Source: an uncultured Lewinella sp. (lineage in GTDB: Bacteria > Bacteroidota > Bacteroidia > Chitinophagales > Saprospiraceae). Taken from it: 64,000 bases of DNA. The position numbers were made by a program, and so were the translations under genes. The stretch's first letter is position 1. Each line of letters begins with the position of its first letter. Under the pieces are notes generated by a model, which saw only the letters and a list, made by a program, of their open reading frames with translations, did not search any database and was not told where the DNA came from. The stretch spans positions 23,276 through 87,275 of the forward strand of contig CAJXPD010000006.1 in assembly GCA_913057785.1 (NCBI GenBank), given 5' to 3'. This document shows positions 1 through 9,121 of the stretch, in pieces.

Positions 1-951
1 ATCCAAAAGTTACGCCAACAACTGCTCGATTTTGCCAGTCTCATCGAACTAGAACTCGATTTCTCCGAAGAAGACGTAGAATTCGCCGATCGCACCGAAT
101 TGAAGAATTTGGTCAAGAAGATCCAAACCTATATCCACGCCCTGGTACAATCCTTCGATCTCGGCAACGCCATCAAGCACGGCATCAACACCGTTATCGC
201 TGGCCGTCCCAATGCTGGCAAATCCACCCTCCTCAACGCCCTGTTAAACGAGGACCGAGCCATTGTTTCCGACATCGCCGGCACCACCCGAGATACCATC
301 GAGGAAGTGCTCAATATTGAAGGCATCCAATTTCGCTTAATCGACACCGCTGGCATCCGCGAAGCTAGTGATCAGATCGAAGCCATCGGCGTCGAAAAGA
401 CGATGGAAAAAATCAGCCAATCCGCCCTCCTCATCTACGTCTTCGACGTCATCCAAACGCAGCCGGAAGAAGTCCGCCAAGACCTCGCCAAACTGGTCAA
501 GCCTGATATGCATTTGCTCGTCATCGCCAATAAGATGGACTTGAATCCGCATACAAAGTTTGAGCATTATTTTGAGGAGACAGAAGACAGGGGACAGACG
601 ACAGACGATTCCGATTTCCTTTCCACTGTTTCAAAAGCTCAGTGGGTACCGATTTCCGCCCTAGAAAAAATGAATATCGGCTTTCTCAAAGAGAAACTCT
701 ACCAATCCGTCCTCACCGAGCAAGTCCAGGTCGACAGCACCATCGTGAGCAATGCCCGCCACTTCGAAGCCCTGAAAAAGGCCAGTGAAAGCCTGGACGA
801 TGTCCTGCACGCCATGGACTCCGGCATCACCTCAGATTTCGTGGCGATGGATATTCGCAGATCCTTGGCCTTCCTGGGAGAGATCACCGGTGAGATCTCC
901 ACGGATGATTTGCTGGGAAATATTTTTGGGAAGTTCTGTATTGGGAAGTAA
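1..951 (+). CDS. mnmE: tRNA uridine-5-carboxymethylaminomethyl(34) synthesis GTPase MnmE, C-terminal part (5' truncated by window edge)
   Basis: Frame open from base 1 (IQKLRQQLLDFASLIELELDFSEEDVEFADR...); GRPNAGKSTLLNALL G1, DIAGTTRDT, DTAGIR, NKMDL, and terminal FGKFCIGK motif typical of MnmE. Confidence 0.97.
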   Translation: MQKLRQQLLDFASLIELELDFSEEDVEFADRTELKNLVKKIQTYIHALVQSFDLGNAIKHGINTVIAGRPNAGKSTLLNALLNEDRAIVSDIAGTTRDTIEEVLNIEGIQFRLIDTAGIREASDQIEAIGVEKTMEKISQSALLIYVFDVIQTQPEEVRQDLAKLVKPDMHLLVIANKMDLNPHTKFEHYFEETEDRGQTTDDSDFLSTVSKAQWVPISALEKMNIGFLKEKLYQSVLTEQVQVDSTIVSNARHFEALKKASESLDDVLHAMDSGITSDFVAMDIRRSLAFLGEITGEISTDDLLGNIFGKFCIGK

Positions 952-987
952 CTATAAATCTCGTCATCACACATACAGCTTGAGCAA

Positions 988-1998
988 ATGCTAACAAATG
1001 GAATCATCCTTATCATGGCATCAATGGGGCTTGCTCAAGGACTTTTCCTAAGTTTTTACTTATTCTCTCTGAAGAATGGAGATAAAAAAGCGAATGTTCT
1101 TTTAGGGTTAATTATACTGGGGCTAACCATGCGAATAGGTAAATCAGTCTTAAATTACTATATCCCCTTGGAAGAATGGCAAAAGAATATAGGGACCTCA
1201 GGTATATTCTTCGCCGGTCCAGCTTTATTTCTTTATGGCCTAACGCTGCTTGAAAAAAGAAAAATATTCAGTCGTTCTGATTACCTCCATTTCGTCCCTT
1301 TCGGTTGCTTCCTTTTTCTGATTCCATTCGTTCCGAGAAACGGAAACTTCGAATCCTTTTGGAACTACGGGCTTGTCGTATTTTTCTTATTGATTTACTT
1401 GATACTTTCTTTTTCCCTGTTACGTAGAAGTCGTACTAGCGCTTCAAAGGAGCTACTGCAATGGTATCGACTAATATTGCTAGGTGCTACCTTAATCTGG
1501 TTTTACTATTTAGGTAACCTCTTCGAACTCACTCCCCACTACATTTCAGGCCCTATTTTCTACAGCTTTATGATATACTCCTTTACCTACCTTTTTTTGA
1601 ATCGTCATAAGTTTAGTTTGGAAAAGTACAGTCATTCAAAAATGGATGCCCGGGGTTCGAAAGAATTGTATCAAAGGATAAAAACACTTTTCGAACTGGA
1701 AGAATTTTTTCTACAGGATGGACTCAACCTCCAAGTCGTTGCGGAGAAACTGGGGGTCAACACTAGACTCATTTCTCAGGCCATCAATGAAAATAGACAG
1801 CAAAACTTCTCTGAGTTTGTGAACTACCATCGCGTGGAAAAGGCTAAAAAGCTATTGGGAGCACCAGAACACAAAACGGATAAGATTGCCACGATCGCCT
1901 ATGAAGTGGGTTTTGGCAACGTAACCTCCTTCAATGTCGCCTTTAAGAAGGAAACGGGAATAACTCCTTCCGCCTACCGGAGAAACGTAAATTCCTAA
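988..1998 (+). CDS. AraC-family transcriptional regulator with N-terminal multi-TM region
   Basis: Several hydrophobic helices followed by a C-terminal AraC HTH (NFSEFVNYHRVEKAKKLL...IAYEVGFGNVTSFNVAFKKETGITPSAYRR). Confidence 0.9.
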   Translation: MLTNGIILIMASMGLAQGLFLSFYLFSLKNGDKKANVLLGLIILGLTMRIGKSVLNYYIPLEEWQKNIGTSGIFFAGPALFLYGLTLLEKRKIFSRSDYLHFVPFGCFLFLIPFVPRNGNFESFWNYGLVVFFLLIYLILSFSLLRRSRTSASKELLQWYRLILLGATLIWFYYLGNLFELTPHYISGPIFYSFMIYSFTYLFLNRHKFSLEKYSHSKMDARGSKELYQRIKTLFELEEFFLQDGLNLQVVAEKLGVNTRLISQAINENRQQNFSEFVNYHRVEKAKKLLGAPEHKTDKIATIAYEVGFGNVTSFNVAFKKETGITPSAYRRNVNS

Positions 1999-2098
1999 TG
2001 CTGCTTTTTCTTCCAAAATCGTTTAAAGAAACATGTTCTTTAAAGAACCTTTGTAGCTGATTGTCGATTATTGCTGCCTAATCAAATACTTCATTACA

Positions 2099-2545
2099 AT
2101 GACCAAAGCAGCAACCTTTCTTGTTGGATTCGCAATGATCTTCCTACTTGCTTGTGAGCAAAAATCTGCCCACGGGGCAAACCTTGATGCATCCAGAACC
2201 CAACAAAACACTGATCAAGTACAACCCCTAGAGGTAGTCAATGCGAGAATGGATTTTTTCAATCAACATGATCTCGCTGCCTTCTTAAAATGCTACCATG
2301 AAGATGTCAAAGTTTACACCTATCCATCTAAGTTATTAGGCAAAGGTTCTCAAAGGTTAGCCTCGATTTTTGAAGCTGATTTCAAAGAGAAAAATGTCCA
2401 TGTAGAAATTATTAATCAGATCACCAATGGAGCGTATGTCATCAACCACGAAATTGTAACTCGCGCTGAAAAGGAAACTAAGTATGTCTCTATCTATGAG
2501 GTGAAAAATGGATTAATTACAAGCGTGCGCTTTGTGCGGGATTGA
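2099..2545 (+). CDS. nuclear transport factor 2 / SnoaL-like family lipoprotein
   Basis: Lipobox-like FLLACEQ; NTF2-like EVVNARMDFFNQHDLAAFLKCYHEDVKVYTYPSKLLGKG. Confidence 0.75.
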   Translation: MTKAATFLVGFAMIFLLACEQKSAHGANLDASRTQQNTDQVQPLEVVNARMDFFNQHDLAAFLKCYHEDVKVYTYPSKLLGKGSQRLASIFEADFKEKNVHVEIINQITNGAYVINHEIVTRAEKETKYVSIYEVKNGLITSVRFVRD

Positions 2546-2810
2546 TAATCAAAGAAACGTGAAATCTGATAGAATCTGTCTGGTGTTCCCTTGTTGTTGC
2601 ATGTCAAATTGACGAGGGTGGCACCAGGACTAGCCTTACATTGAGTCAAAGCTCTTCAACAGTCCTCTAGCTACCTATTCCTTCCAATACACCTATTTTG
2701 GGGTTTAGATGAGGTTCCATAAATAGAGCTACCTACATTAGCATATTAAGAGAGATTTACTGGTGAATATCCCTGAGCAGTTTGCATTCGCAAATAAGCC
2801 TCCATTCCAA

Positions 2811-4514
2811 CTAATAACCCGGATTTTGCCTCAATACATCCACCCCCTGCAAATCAATCTCCGCCTGAGGAATAGGCAGATACTCACTTTTCCCTGCGGT
2901 AAAATCAGCTCCTGCAAAAGGTGGTTTTAAAAATTGGTCTTCATGTTGCAGATAGGCATCCAGTTCCGCCTTGGCGATACCCCAACGCACCAAATCGTAA
3001 AAGCGATGTCCCTCGCCTGAGAGTTCTAGTTTTCGTTCTAGACGAACAGCCCTCCTTCCGGCGGCCTGGTTGGCAAAAGGCGGATAAATTGCCATAACAT
3101 AACGAGCTTCAGCCTCGGGTAAAGGAGAATTCATTGCGCGAATTCTTACTCGATTAATGTATTCTCGCGCTTGATCCAGATTGTTGAGTTCTATTTCCGC
3201 TTCGGCAGCCATCAACAGAACATCGGCAAAACGGATCAGATTATAGTTTACGGCAGTGTAACCTCGGGTCCAACCCGACACATCATTTTCAACCCCTACT
3301 CCCTCTTTATAGTAACTGAACTTCTTGGGGGAATAAGGACCGCTATAGGGTTGAGCTCGAACCCAGGTGGCACCAGGGTGTAAACCCCAGTCTAGATACG
3401 GAATACCCCTGCGGCCTATCGCATGATCTAATCTAGGATCGATATTTCCAGCATCAGGCGTAAAAGTATCTAAGGCCGTAAGTCCTAGGTCCGTTTTCAA
3501 GGCATGGTTAGCCTCATTGTAGGTGCGGCCGGGTAAAGGTAAACCAGCCGCATCGGTACGAAAGGAATTAGCTAAGTCTAGGCTTGGTGCAAAGAAGCCG
3601 CAACAGCCGCCGGGAACATCTTGCCCACCCATCGGAAAATTCAAAAGCATAGCTGGGTTCGCATTGGTCAAAGCTCCAGTTCCAACAGCGGCTTGAACCG
3701 CAAAGACTGATTCTTCATTATTATCATGAGTGGATCTAAAGATATCGGCGTAGTATGGCAACAAGCCATAGGGTTTGCCCCCAGCCGTTACACCTTTAGT
3801 GATGGCTTGATCCAAGAGCAATTGAGCTGCAGAATATTTATTTTGAAACAGATAGGCTTTGGCCAAATAGATACCCGCTGCCCACTTGTTTGCCCGACCA
3901 ATCGCTGCTTGTATTTCTGGTAAATGATCAAAAGCAAATTGAAAATCTGCCTCAATAAAAGGCCAAAGATCTTGATCATTTTGGATAGGCGTCACTTCAT
4001 CCCAATACTCATCCACATAAGGCGTATTGTTAAAATTCTTCTTCAAATCGAAGTAGAAATGTCCCCTTAAGAAACGAGCCTCGGCCTCTATCCTGATTTT
4101 ATCCGCTTCGGATACATTTTGCTGAGCCACAAGCAGCAAACGCAATGTCCCATTCGCTCGAGCGATACCTTCATAAAGCACCCTGTACTTCCATAACAAA
4201 GCCTGATTGCTGGGCTGCACAGCAAAGGTCTGTATTTCGTTAATGAAAGGGGCATCTCCTTCCTCTGAGCCTTTATTAGCATCACCACCGCGTATGGAAC
4301 CCCATATCCAATTAGTCGCGCCAGAAAAAGGATCTGCTCGGCCTAGCAACATGCTGTATGCACCAATTAAGGTCCCTTCGATTCCTTCTAAAGATGATAA
4401 CTCGGTCGAGCCCAGCGAACCGGTGGGAGCCACGTCCAGAAAACTATCTTTGCACGCCATTAGGACGAAAGCCAGGATGCACACCAGACTGATATAAGTA
4501 TTAGTTTTTTGCAT
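2811..4514 (-). CDS. RagB/SusD family nutrient uptake outer membrane protein
   Basis: Lipoprotein start MQKTNTYISLVCILAFVLMACKDSFLDVAPTG at 4514; the ORF track start at 4724 overlaps the SusC gene so the internal ATG is preferred; C-terminal VRLERKLELSGEGHRFYDLVRWG. Confidence 0.95.
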   Translation of the reverse strand: MQKTNTYISLVCILAFVLMACKDSFLDVAPTGSLGSTELSSLEGIEGTLIGAYSMLLGRADPFSGATNWIWGSIRGGDANKGSEEGDAPFINEIQTFAVQPSNQALLWKYRVLYEGIARANGTLRLLLVAQQNVSEADKIRIEAEARFLRGHFYFDLKKNFNNTPYVDEYWDEVTPIQNDQDLWPFIEADFQFAFDHLPEIQAAIGRANKWAAGIYLAKAYLFQNKYSAAQLLLDQAITKGVTAGGKPYGLLPYYADIFRSTHDNNEESVFAVQAAVGTGALTNANPAMLLNFPMGGQDVPGGCCGFFAPSLDLANSFRTDAAGLPLPGRTYNEANHALKTDLGLTALDTFTPDAGNIDPRLDHAIGRRGIPYLDWGLHPGATWVRAQPYSGPYSPKKFSYYKEGVGVENDVSGWTRGYTAVNYNLIRFADVLLMAAEAEIELNNLDQAREYINRVRIRAMNSPLPEAEARYVMAIYPPFANQAAGRRAVRLERKLELSGEGHRFYDLVRWGIAKAELDAYLQHEDQFLKPPFAGADFTAGKSEYLPIPQAEIDLQGVDVLRQNPGY

Positions 4515-4549
4515 GATTGTTAATTTTGAATTCGCCAAGGCTTCTTGTT

Positions 4550-7500
4550 CTATAAATCCAGATTTACACCAAATACCCAATTGCTCGTCATCGGGTAATT
4601 GCCCTGATCTACGCCAAAGTTCGTGTCTCTCCAACCGCCTACACTTGGATCTAAACCACTGTATCTCGTAATGGTAAAAGCATTGTTGACTGATACGTAT
4701 AATCTGAATTTTTCTAGCCCCCATTTGCCGATGGTTGCTTTCGGCATCAGATAGGACAAAGTGATGTTTTGCATTCTGAAATAAGAGCCGTCCTCTACGT
4801 AATAGGAATTGGATTCGGTATTGGTACTAAAATTAGAGACGTTCTCAAATATCGGGATTTCCCCTCTCGGGTTATCAAAGGTCCAGGATTCCTTCACACG
4901 CTCAGCAATGGCCGAGCCAGCAGTATAAAAGTCGGTAACACGCTTAGAAAGATTATACACTTCATTCCCAATGGAAGCAAAGGAATAGGCTTCCAATTTC
5001 CAATTTCGAAAGCCTAGCCTTACGGCAAACCCACCTGTAAAGTCTGCAATAGGATTCCCCAGCTTGGTACGATCTTGTTGATCGATCACACCATCTGCAT
5101 TGATATCACGGTATCGAAAACGTCCTGGTGCGGCTCCATCCTGTGTGGCTGCAGCATCGACTTCGGCCTGGTCTTGAAACAAGCCCTGTACCTCAAAGCC
5201 ATAAAAGGTAGACAATGGTTGTCCTACCTGATTGAGAATCGGCCGAATACTTCCGTAGACACTACTGCGATTGGGCAAGTTTTCAATGCCTGGCGCCAGG
5301 GTTACGATCTCATTGTGCAAAAAACTGCCATTAAGAGTGATCTGATACCTTATTCCATTGGTTCGCCCCTTGGAAGTAACCGTAAAGTCAATCCCTTCAT
5401 TCAGCATTTCCCCTACATTGACAAAGGGGTCTGCAGCAAAAAAGCCACTCTGCACCGTTACGGGCATCCGAAATAAGAGATCTTTTGTGCGCTTTCGCCA
5501 AAACTCTACGCCTAGGTCAAGTCTACCGTTAAACAGTAGCATGTCCAAGCCAATATTTGCCGTAATAGCCTGTTCCCATTTGGCAGTAGGATTACCAATG
5601 CGGGTTCGATAAAAACCTTCCACTGTACTGGTATTAGTGCCGTCAATATCATAGCTGGAAGCCTCCAGACTGGAACTAAATAGACTGTATTGATTGTTCG
5701 GATCTACATTATTGGAGTTACCCATGACACCAAAGCCTCCTCGCAATTTTATATCATCAATGAAAGTAAATTTTTGCATAAATCGCTCTGACGAAATCCG
5801 CCAGGCGGCAGAAAACGCGGGAAAGAATCCATAGCGATTATTTTGACCAAAGCGAGAAGAACCATCCCGACGAAGCACTGCAGATACCATGTACTTATCG
5901 GCATAGTCATAATTTATCCGGCTGAAATAAGAAGCAAACCTCACGCCATTAAAAGGGGCTCCTTCGACCGTACGGTTGGATAGGGTAGTTAATCCAATGT
6001 AGTCAACATTTTCAGAAAAGGGGTCAAGACCGAAGCCACTAATCGTAAAACCAGATCCTTGATCCAATACTTCTTGCCCCAGCAATAAGTCCACAGTATT
6101 ATACCCTATAGTCTTCCTGAAATTGGCTGTGCTCGTCCAGACCCATTGGGAAGTATAGCTTGAAAATTGACTAAAGGCAGGGGTTATTCGCTTGTTGATA
6201 CTATGGTAAGTCGTTTTTAGGTACTCGCGGCTATTAGCTGTACTGAACTGTCCACCAAAACTGCTCCGCAAAATTAATCCTTTGATCGGCTCTAATTCGA
6301 TATAAAAGTTTCCAAAGGCTTGGACAGTAAAGTCTCGATTATCCTTTAAATTTTCCGCGTCTGCCAATGGGTTAGACCAGTTGACCCCAACCCCTGGAGC
6401 CGCGTTACCAGCATAACCGCCAAACTCATCATAAACGGGGATGATCGGATTGGTTAAACTGCTATTTACAAATGTCCAGGTGTCCGCAGAACCTATTCCA
6501 CCAGCTGCTCCTTCAAGTAGTCTAGTTGAGCGATAGGTTCCTTGGAAATTTTCTCCAATCTTTAAGAATGGTAGGAGGTCAAATGCTGTGTTGACCCGAA
6601 AAGAATAACGGGAAAACTGCTGGTTCCTGACGATCCCCTCCTGTTCTTGCATCCCAACTCCCACATAATACTGGCTGGCTGCTCCGGCGCCTGAGATACC
6701 TAGATGATGACGTTTCAGCAAGGCATTGCGCATCACCACATCATACCAGTCAGTACCTTCTTTATTAGCTTTTACTACCTGATAGATAGGGCCTGCATCA
6801 TGATCAATGTTATACAACTGACGTTGTGTCGCTAAATCAACCGACCCTATCACACCTGCCTCTTGCCCTACCAACAGATAATCAGGTAATACAGGCGTAG
6901 CTCCATCGCCATACTGGGGGTGAGAAAACTCGGGTATTTCCCCTCGGGAAATCGCTGCATTTCTTATAGCCGCCCAGGTCCAGTCTGCCTGGTCCTGTGA
7001 GTTCATCATAGAGAGTCCAGCCCCAGGAGTTGTTAGCCCGAACATACCATCATAACTGATTGTCAATTCTTGCTGTGTCCTTTTCCCTTTTTTGGTGGTA
7101 TAAACAATCACTCCTCCGGCTGCTCGAGCTCCATAAATAGAAGCAGCCGTTGCGTCCTTCAGAATTGTCACACTAGCAACATCCCCTGGAGTAAGGAAAT
7201 CTACAGAATTAACGGGTACTCCATCCACAATGTAAAGCGGTTCATTCCCTCCCAAAGCCCCATACCCCCTTACTCTTACTTGACTAGTCGTCCCAGGTTG
7301 TCCATTGGTTATCACAGTCACCCCCGCCACTCGCCCTTGTAGCTGTTGCTCGATATTTCCAGATGGAGCAACCTGTATATCCCTAGCCGGAACCGTGGAG
7401 ACGGAGCCTGGGATTTTTCTTCGAGCATCGACAGAATATCCCGTGACTACAACTTCTTCCATGAGCAGTCCTGAAACCAAGTTGATGGAAAGATTGGTAG

Positions 7501-7783
7501 CGGCACCAATCACGATCTCTTGTCTTGTATAACCAATGAAAGAGCAAATGATGACATCTCCCTCGCTTGCAAACAGCATAAATCTTCCCTCCTGATCGGT
7601 GGTCGTGCCTGTGCTTGTACCGGAAATCAAGACGGAGACTCCAACTAAGGGTTCCTTCGTTTCACTATCCTTAATGACCCCACTTACTTGGGTGAAAATG
7701 GAAGTAGAAGAGACAAGTAAACAAAAGAGACCAAGTGCTATTGACCGCCACTTGGGCGAAAAATTGAATGTTGATTTTCCCAT
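4550..7783 (-). CDS. SusC/RagA family TonB-linked outer membrane protein
   Basis: CarboxypepD_reg-like N-terminal domain, plug with VRVRGYGALGGNEPLYIVDGVPV, DATAASIYGARAAGGVIVYTTKKGK; adjacent to SusD. Confidence 0.97.
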   Translation of the reverse strand: MGKSTFNFSPKWRSIALGLFCLLVSSTSIFTQVSGVIKDSETKEPLVGVSVLISGTSTGTTTDQEGRFMLFASEGDVIICSFIGYTRQEIVIGAATNLSINLVSGLLMEEVVVTGYSVDARRKIPGSVSTVPARDIQVAPSGNIEQQLQGRVAGVTVITNGQPGTTSQVRVRGYGALGGNEPLYIVDGVPVNSVDFLTPGDVASVTILKDATAASIYGARAAGGVIVYTTKKGKRTQQELTISYDGMFGLTTPGAGLSMMNSQDQADWTWAAIRNAAISRGEIPEFSHPQYGDGATPVLPDYLLVGQEAGVIGSVDLATQRQLYNIDHDAGPIYQVVKANKEGTDWYDVVMRNALLKRHHLGISGAGAASQYYVGVGMQEQEGIVRNQQFSRYSFRVNTAFDLLPFLKIGENFQGTYRSTRLLEGAAGGIGSADTWTFVNSSLTNPIIPVYDEFGGYAGNAAPGVGVNWSNPLADAENLKDNRDFTVQAFGNFYIELEPIKGLILRSSFGGQFSTANSREYLKTTYHSINKRITPAFSQFSSYTSQWVWTSTANFRKTIGYNTVDLLLGQEVLDQGSGFTISGFGLDPFSENVDYIGLTTLSNRTVEGAPFNGVRFASYFSRINYDYADKYMVSAVLRRDGSSRFGQNNRYGFFPAFSAAWRISSERFMQKFTFIDDIKLRGGFGVMGNSNNVDPNNQYSLFSSSLEASSYDIDGTNTSTVEGFYRTRIGNPTAKWEQAITANIGLDMLLFNGRLDLGVEFWRKRTKDLLFRMPVTVQSGFFAADPFVNVGEMLNEGIDFTVTSKGRTNGIRYQITLNGSFLHNEIVTLAPGIENLPNRSSVYGSIRPILNQVGQPLSTFYGFEVQGLFQDQAEVDAAATQDGAAPGRFRYRDINADGVIDQQDRTKLGNPIADFTGGFAVRLGFRNWKLEAYSFASIGNEVYNLSKRVTDFYTAGSAIAERVKESWTFDNPRGEIPIFENVSNFSTNTESNSYYVEDGSYFRMQNITLSYLMPKATIGKWGLEKFRLYVSVNNAFTITRYSGLDPSVGGWRDTNFGVDQGNYPMTSNWVFGVNLDL

Positions 7784-8119
7784 GGGTCAGAGTTAAAACT
7801 TAGTTGTAATTAGCGGAGAGCAGTAAGGGCTTACATGTATGAGATAGCTCAAGTTAGTGAAACTATAATTACAATACCTACCATCACTCCATTTCCTCGG
7901 AAAAGTCAAAATCAAGACCTTGAGACATATAAGTATCTGATTTTCAAACCAATGCCAATCACCCTTCGCTACCCCTGCAACGATATCTAATGTTTTTTCC
8001 CACTGAACCACCCTTTTCACCAAGGCTTCGGAACAAATTCAGTACCACACTAAAGCCTTTGGAACAATATCTAATTCACCATCCCCCCGTGGCCTGCACC
8101 TTTGTCATGACTTCAGCGC

Positions 8120-8149
8120 TGAAGGATTTCTCAACCATAAAATCCTTCA
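8120..8149 (+). promoter_or_regulatory. perfect 10-bp hairpin immediately upstream of the aspartic protease start codon
   Basis: TGAAGGATTT-CTCAACCATA-AAATCCTTCA; ends 4 nt before ATG at 8154. Confidence 0.6.
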
Positions 8150-8153
8150 AATC

Positions 8154-9068
8154 ATGGCAAACTTTAAACTATACATCGCTCTCTTCTTAATGGTATCCTT
8201 TAATAATATCCTGCTAGGGTCTTATGCTACTATTCCCTTCCAGGTCGAGGGCAAACTAATCATCATAGAGGCAATTGTAGACGGACAGAAAGGCAACTTC
8301 ATCTTAGACACTGGAATTTCCGAGCTGCTTCTGAATAACAGATATTATGTAGGACATCAATCCTCAAAGCATTACTATGGCTTAAACGGCCAAGGAGGTA
8401 CTATGGAACTAGGCCGTCCTACCGTCCAAATCGGAGAACAGAGCTGGGGAAGAGTATATGCTCAGATCGTACCGATGGTAGCCATAGAACGTTCGAAGGG
8501 CATTCGTATACATGGCCTATTAGGTACGGAAGTGTTCAAGAAACATACCTTAATGATTGATTATCGCAAACGTGAACTTCGGTTGTACCCCTTAGATCGC
8601 AATGGTGAAAACAGCTCTTTTGCACAAGGGCCCCTGCCGGATGAAGTACTGACCTTCAAATACAAAGGAGGAACCCCCCTCATTAATCTTCGTGTTGGCG
8701 ACAAGAAACTGAAGCTGGCCGTAGACACTGGAGCAGAGGTCAATCTTTTCGCCAACAAATATCTGGAGCAGTTGGCATCTTTCATCAAGCGTCGCCGTCA
8801 GCAGCGCTTCCACGGCTTCGGCAATAAGGGTCAGAAGACAACTTTTGCAAGCCTTTCCGGGGTGCAAACTACGCTAGGGGAAGTAGCGGAAATGAATACC
8901 GCCTTTGCCAATCTTGACCACTATAACCGACATGTGGTTGGGCCTAAGACTGATGGTATCATAGGTTATGAATTCCTGCAACAATTCCGCGTGGCATTTA
9001 ACTTTAAGAAGCGTGAAGTGTATCTCTGGGAGAAAGAAGATAGATTATTCGTGAGCACCGATAAATAG
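8154..9068 (+). CDS. retropepsin-like aspartic protease family protein (clan AA), exported
   Basis: Two DTG motifs: NFILDTGISELLL and KLAVDTGAEVNLF; N-terminal hydrophobic signal. Confidence 0.85.
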   Translation: MANFKLYIALFLMVSFNNILLGSYATIPFQVEGKLIIIEAIVDGQKGNFILDTGISELLLNNRYYVGHQSSKHYYGLNGQGGTMELGRPTVQIGEQSWGRVYAQIVPMVAIERSKGIRIHGLLGTEVFKKHTLMIDYRKRELRLYPLDRNGENSSFAQGPLPDEVLTFKYKGGTPLINLRVGDKKLKLAVDTGAEVNLFANKYLEQLASFIKRRRQQRFHGFGNKGQKTTFASLSGVQTTLGEVAEMNTAFANLDHYNRHVVGPKTDGIIGYEFLQQFRVAFNFKKREVYLWEKEDRLFVSTDK

Positions 9069-9121
9069 GTTTGGAGGAGGAGGGTAAGGTGGTCCGACCG
9101 CATGCAACGGTGAGCATCAAG

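Noticed and set aside
4515-4724. N-terminal extension of the SusD ORF to 4724
   Set aside because: Overlaps the 3' end of SusC by 175 bp; lipoprotein signal begins at the internal ATG at 4514
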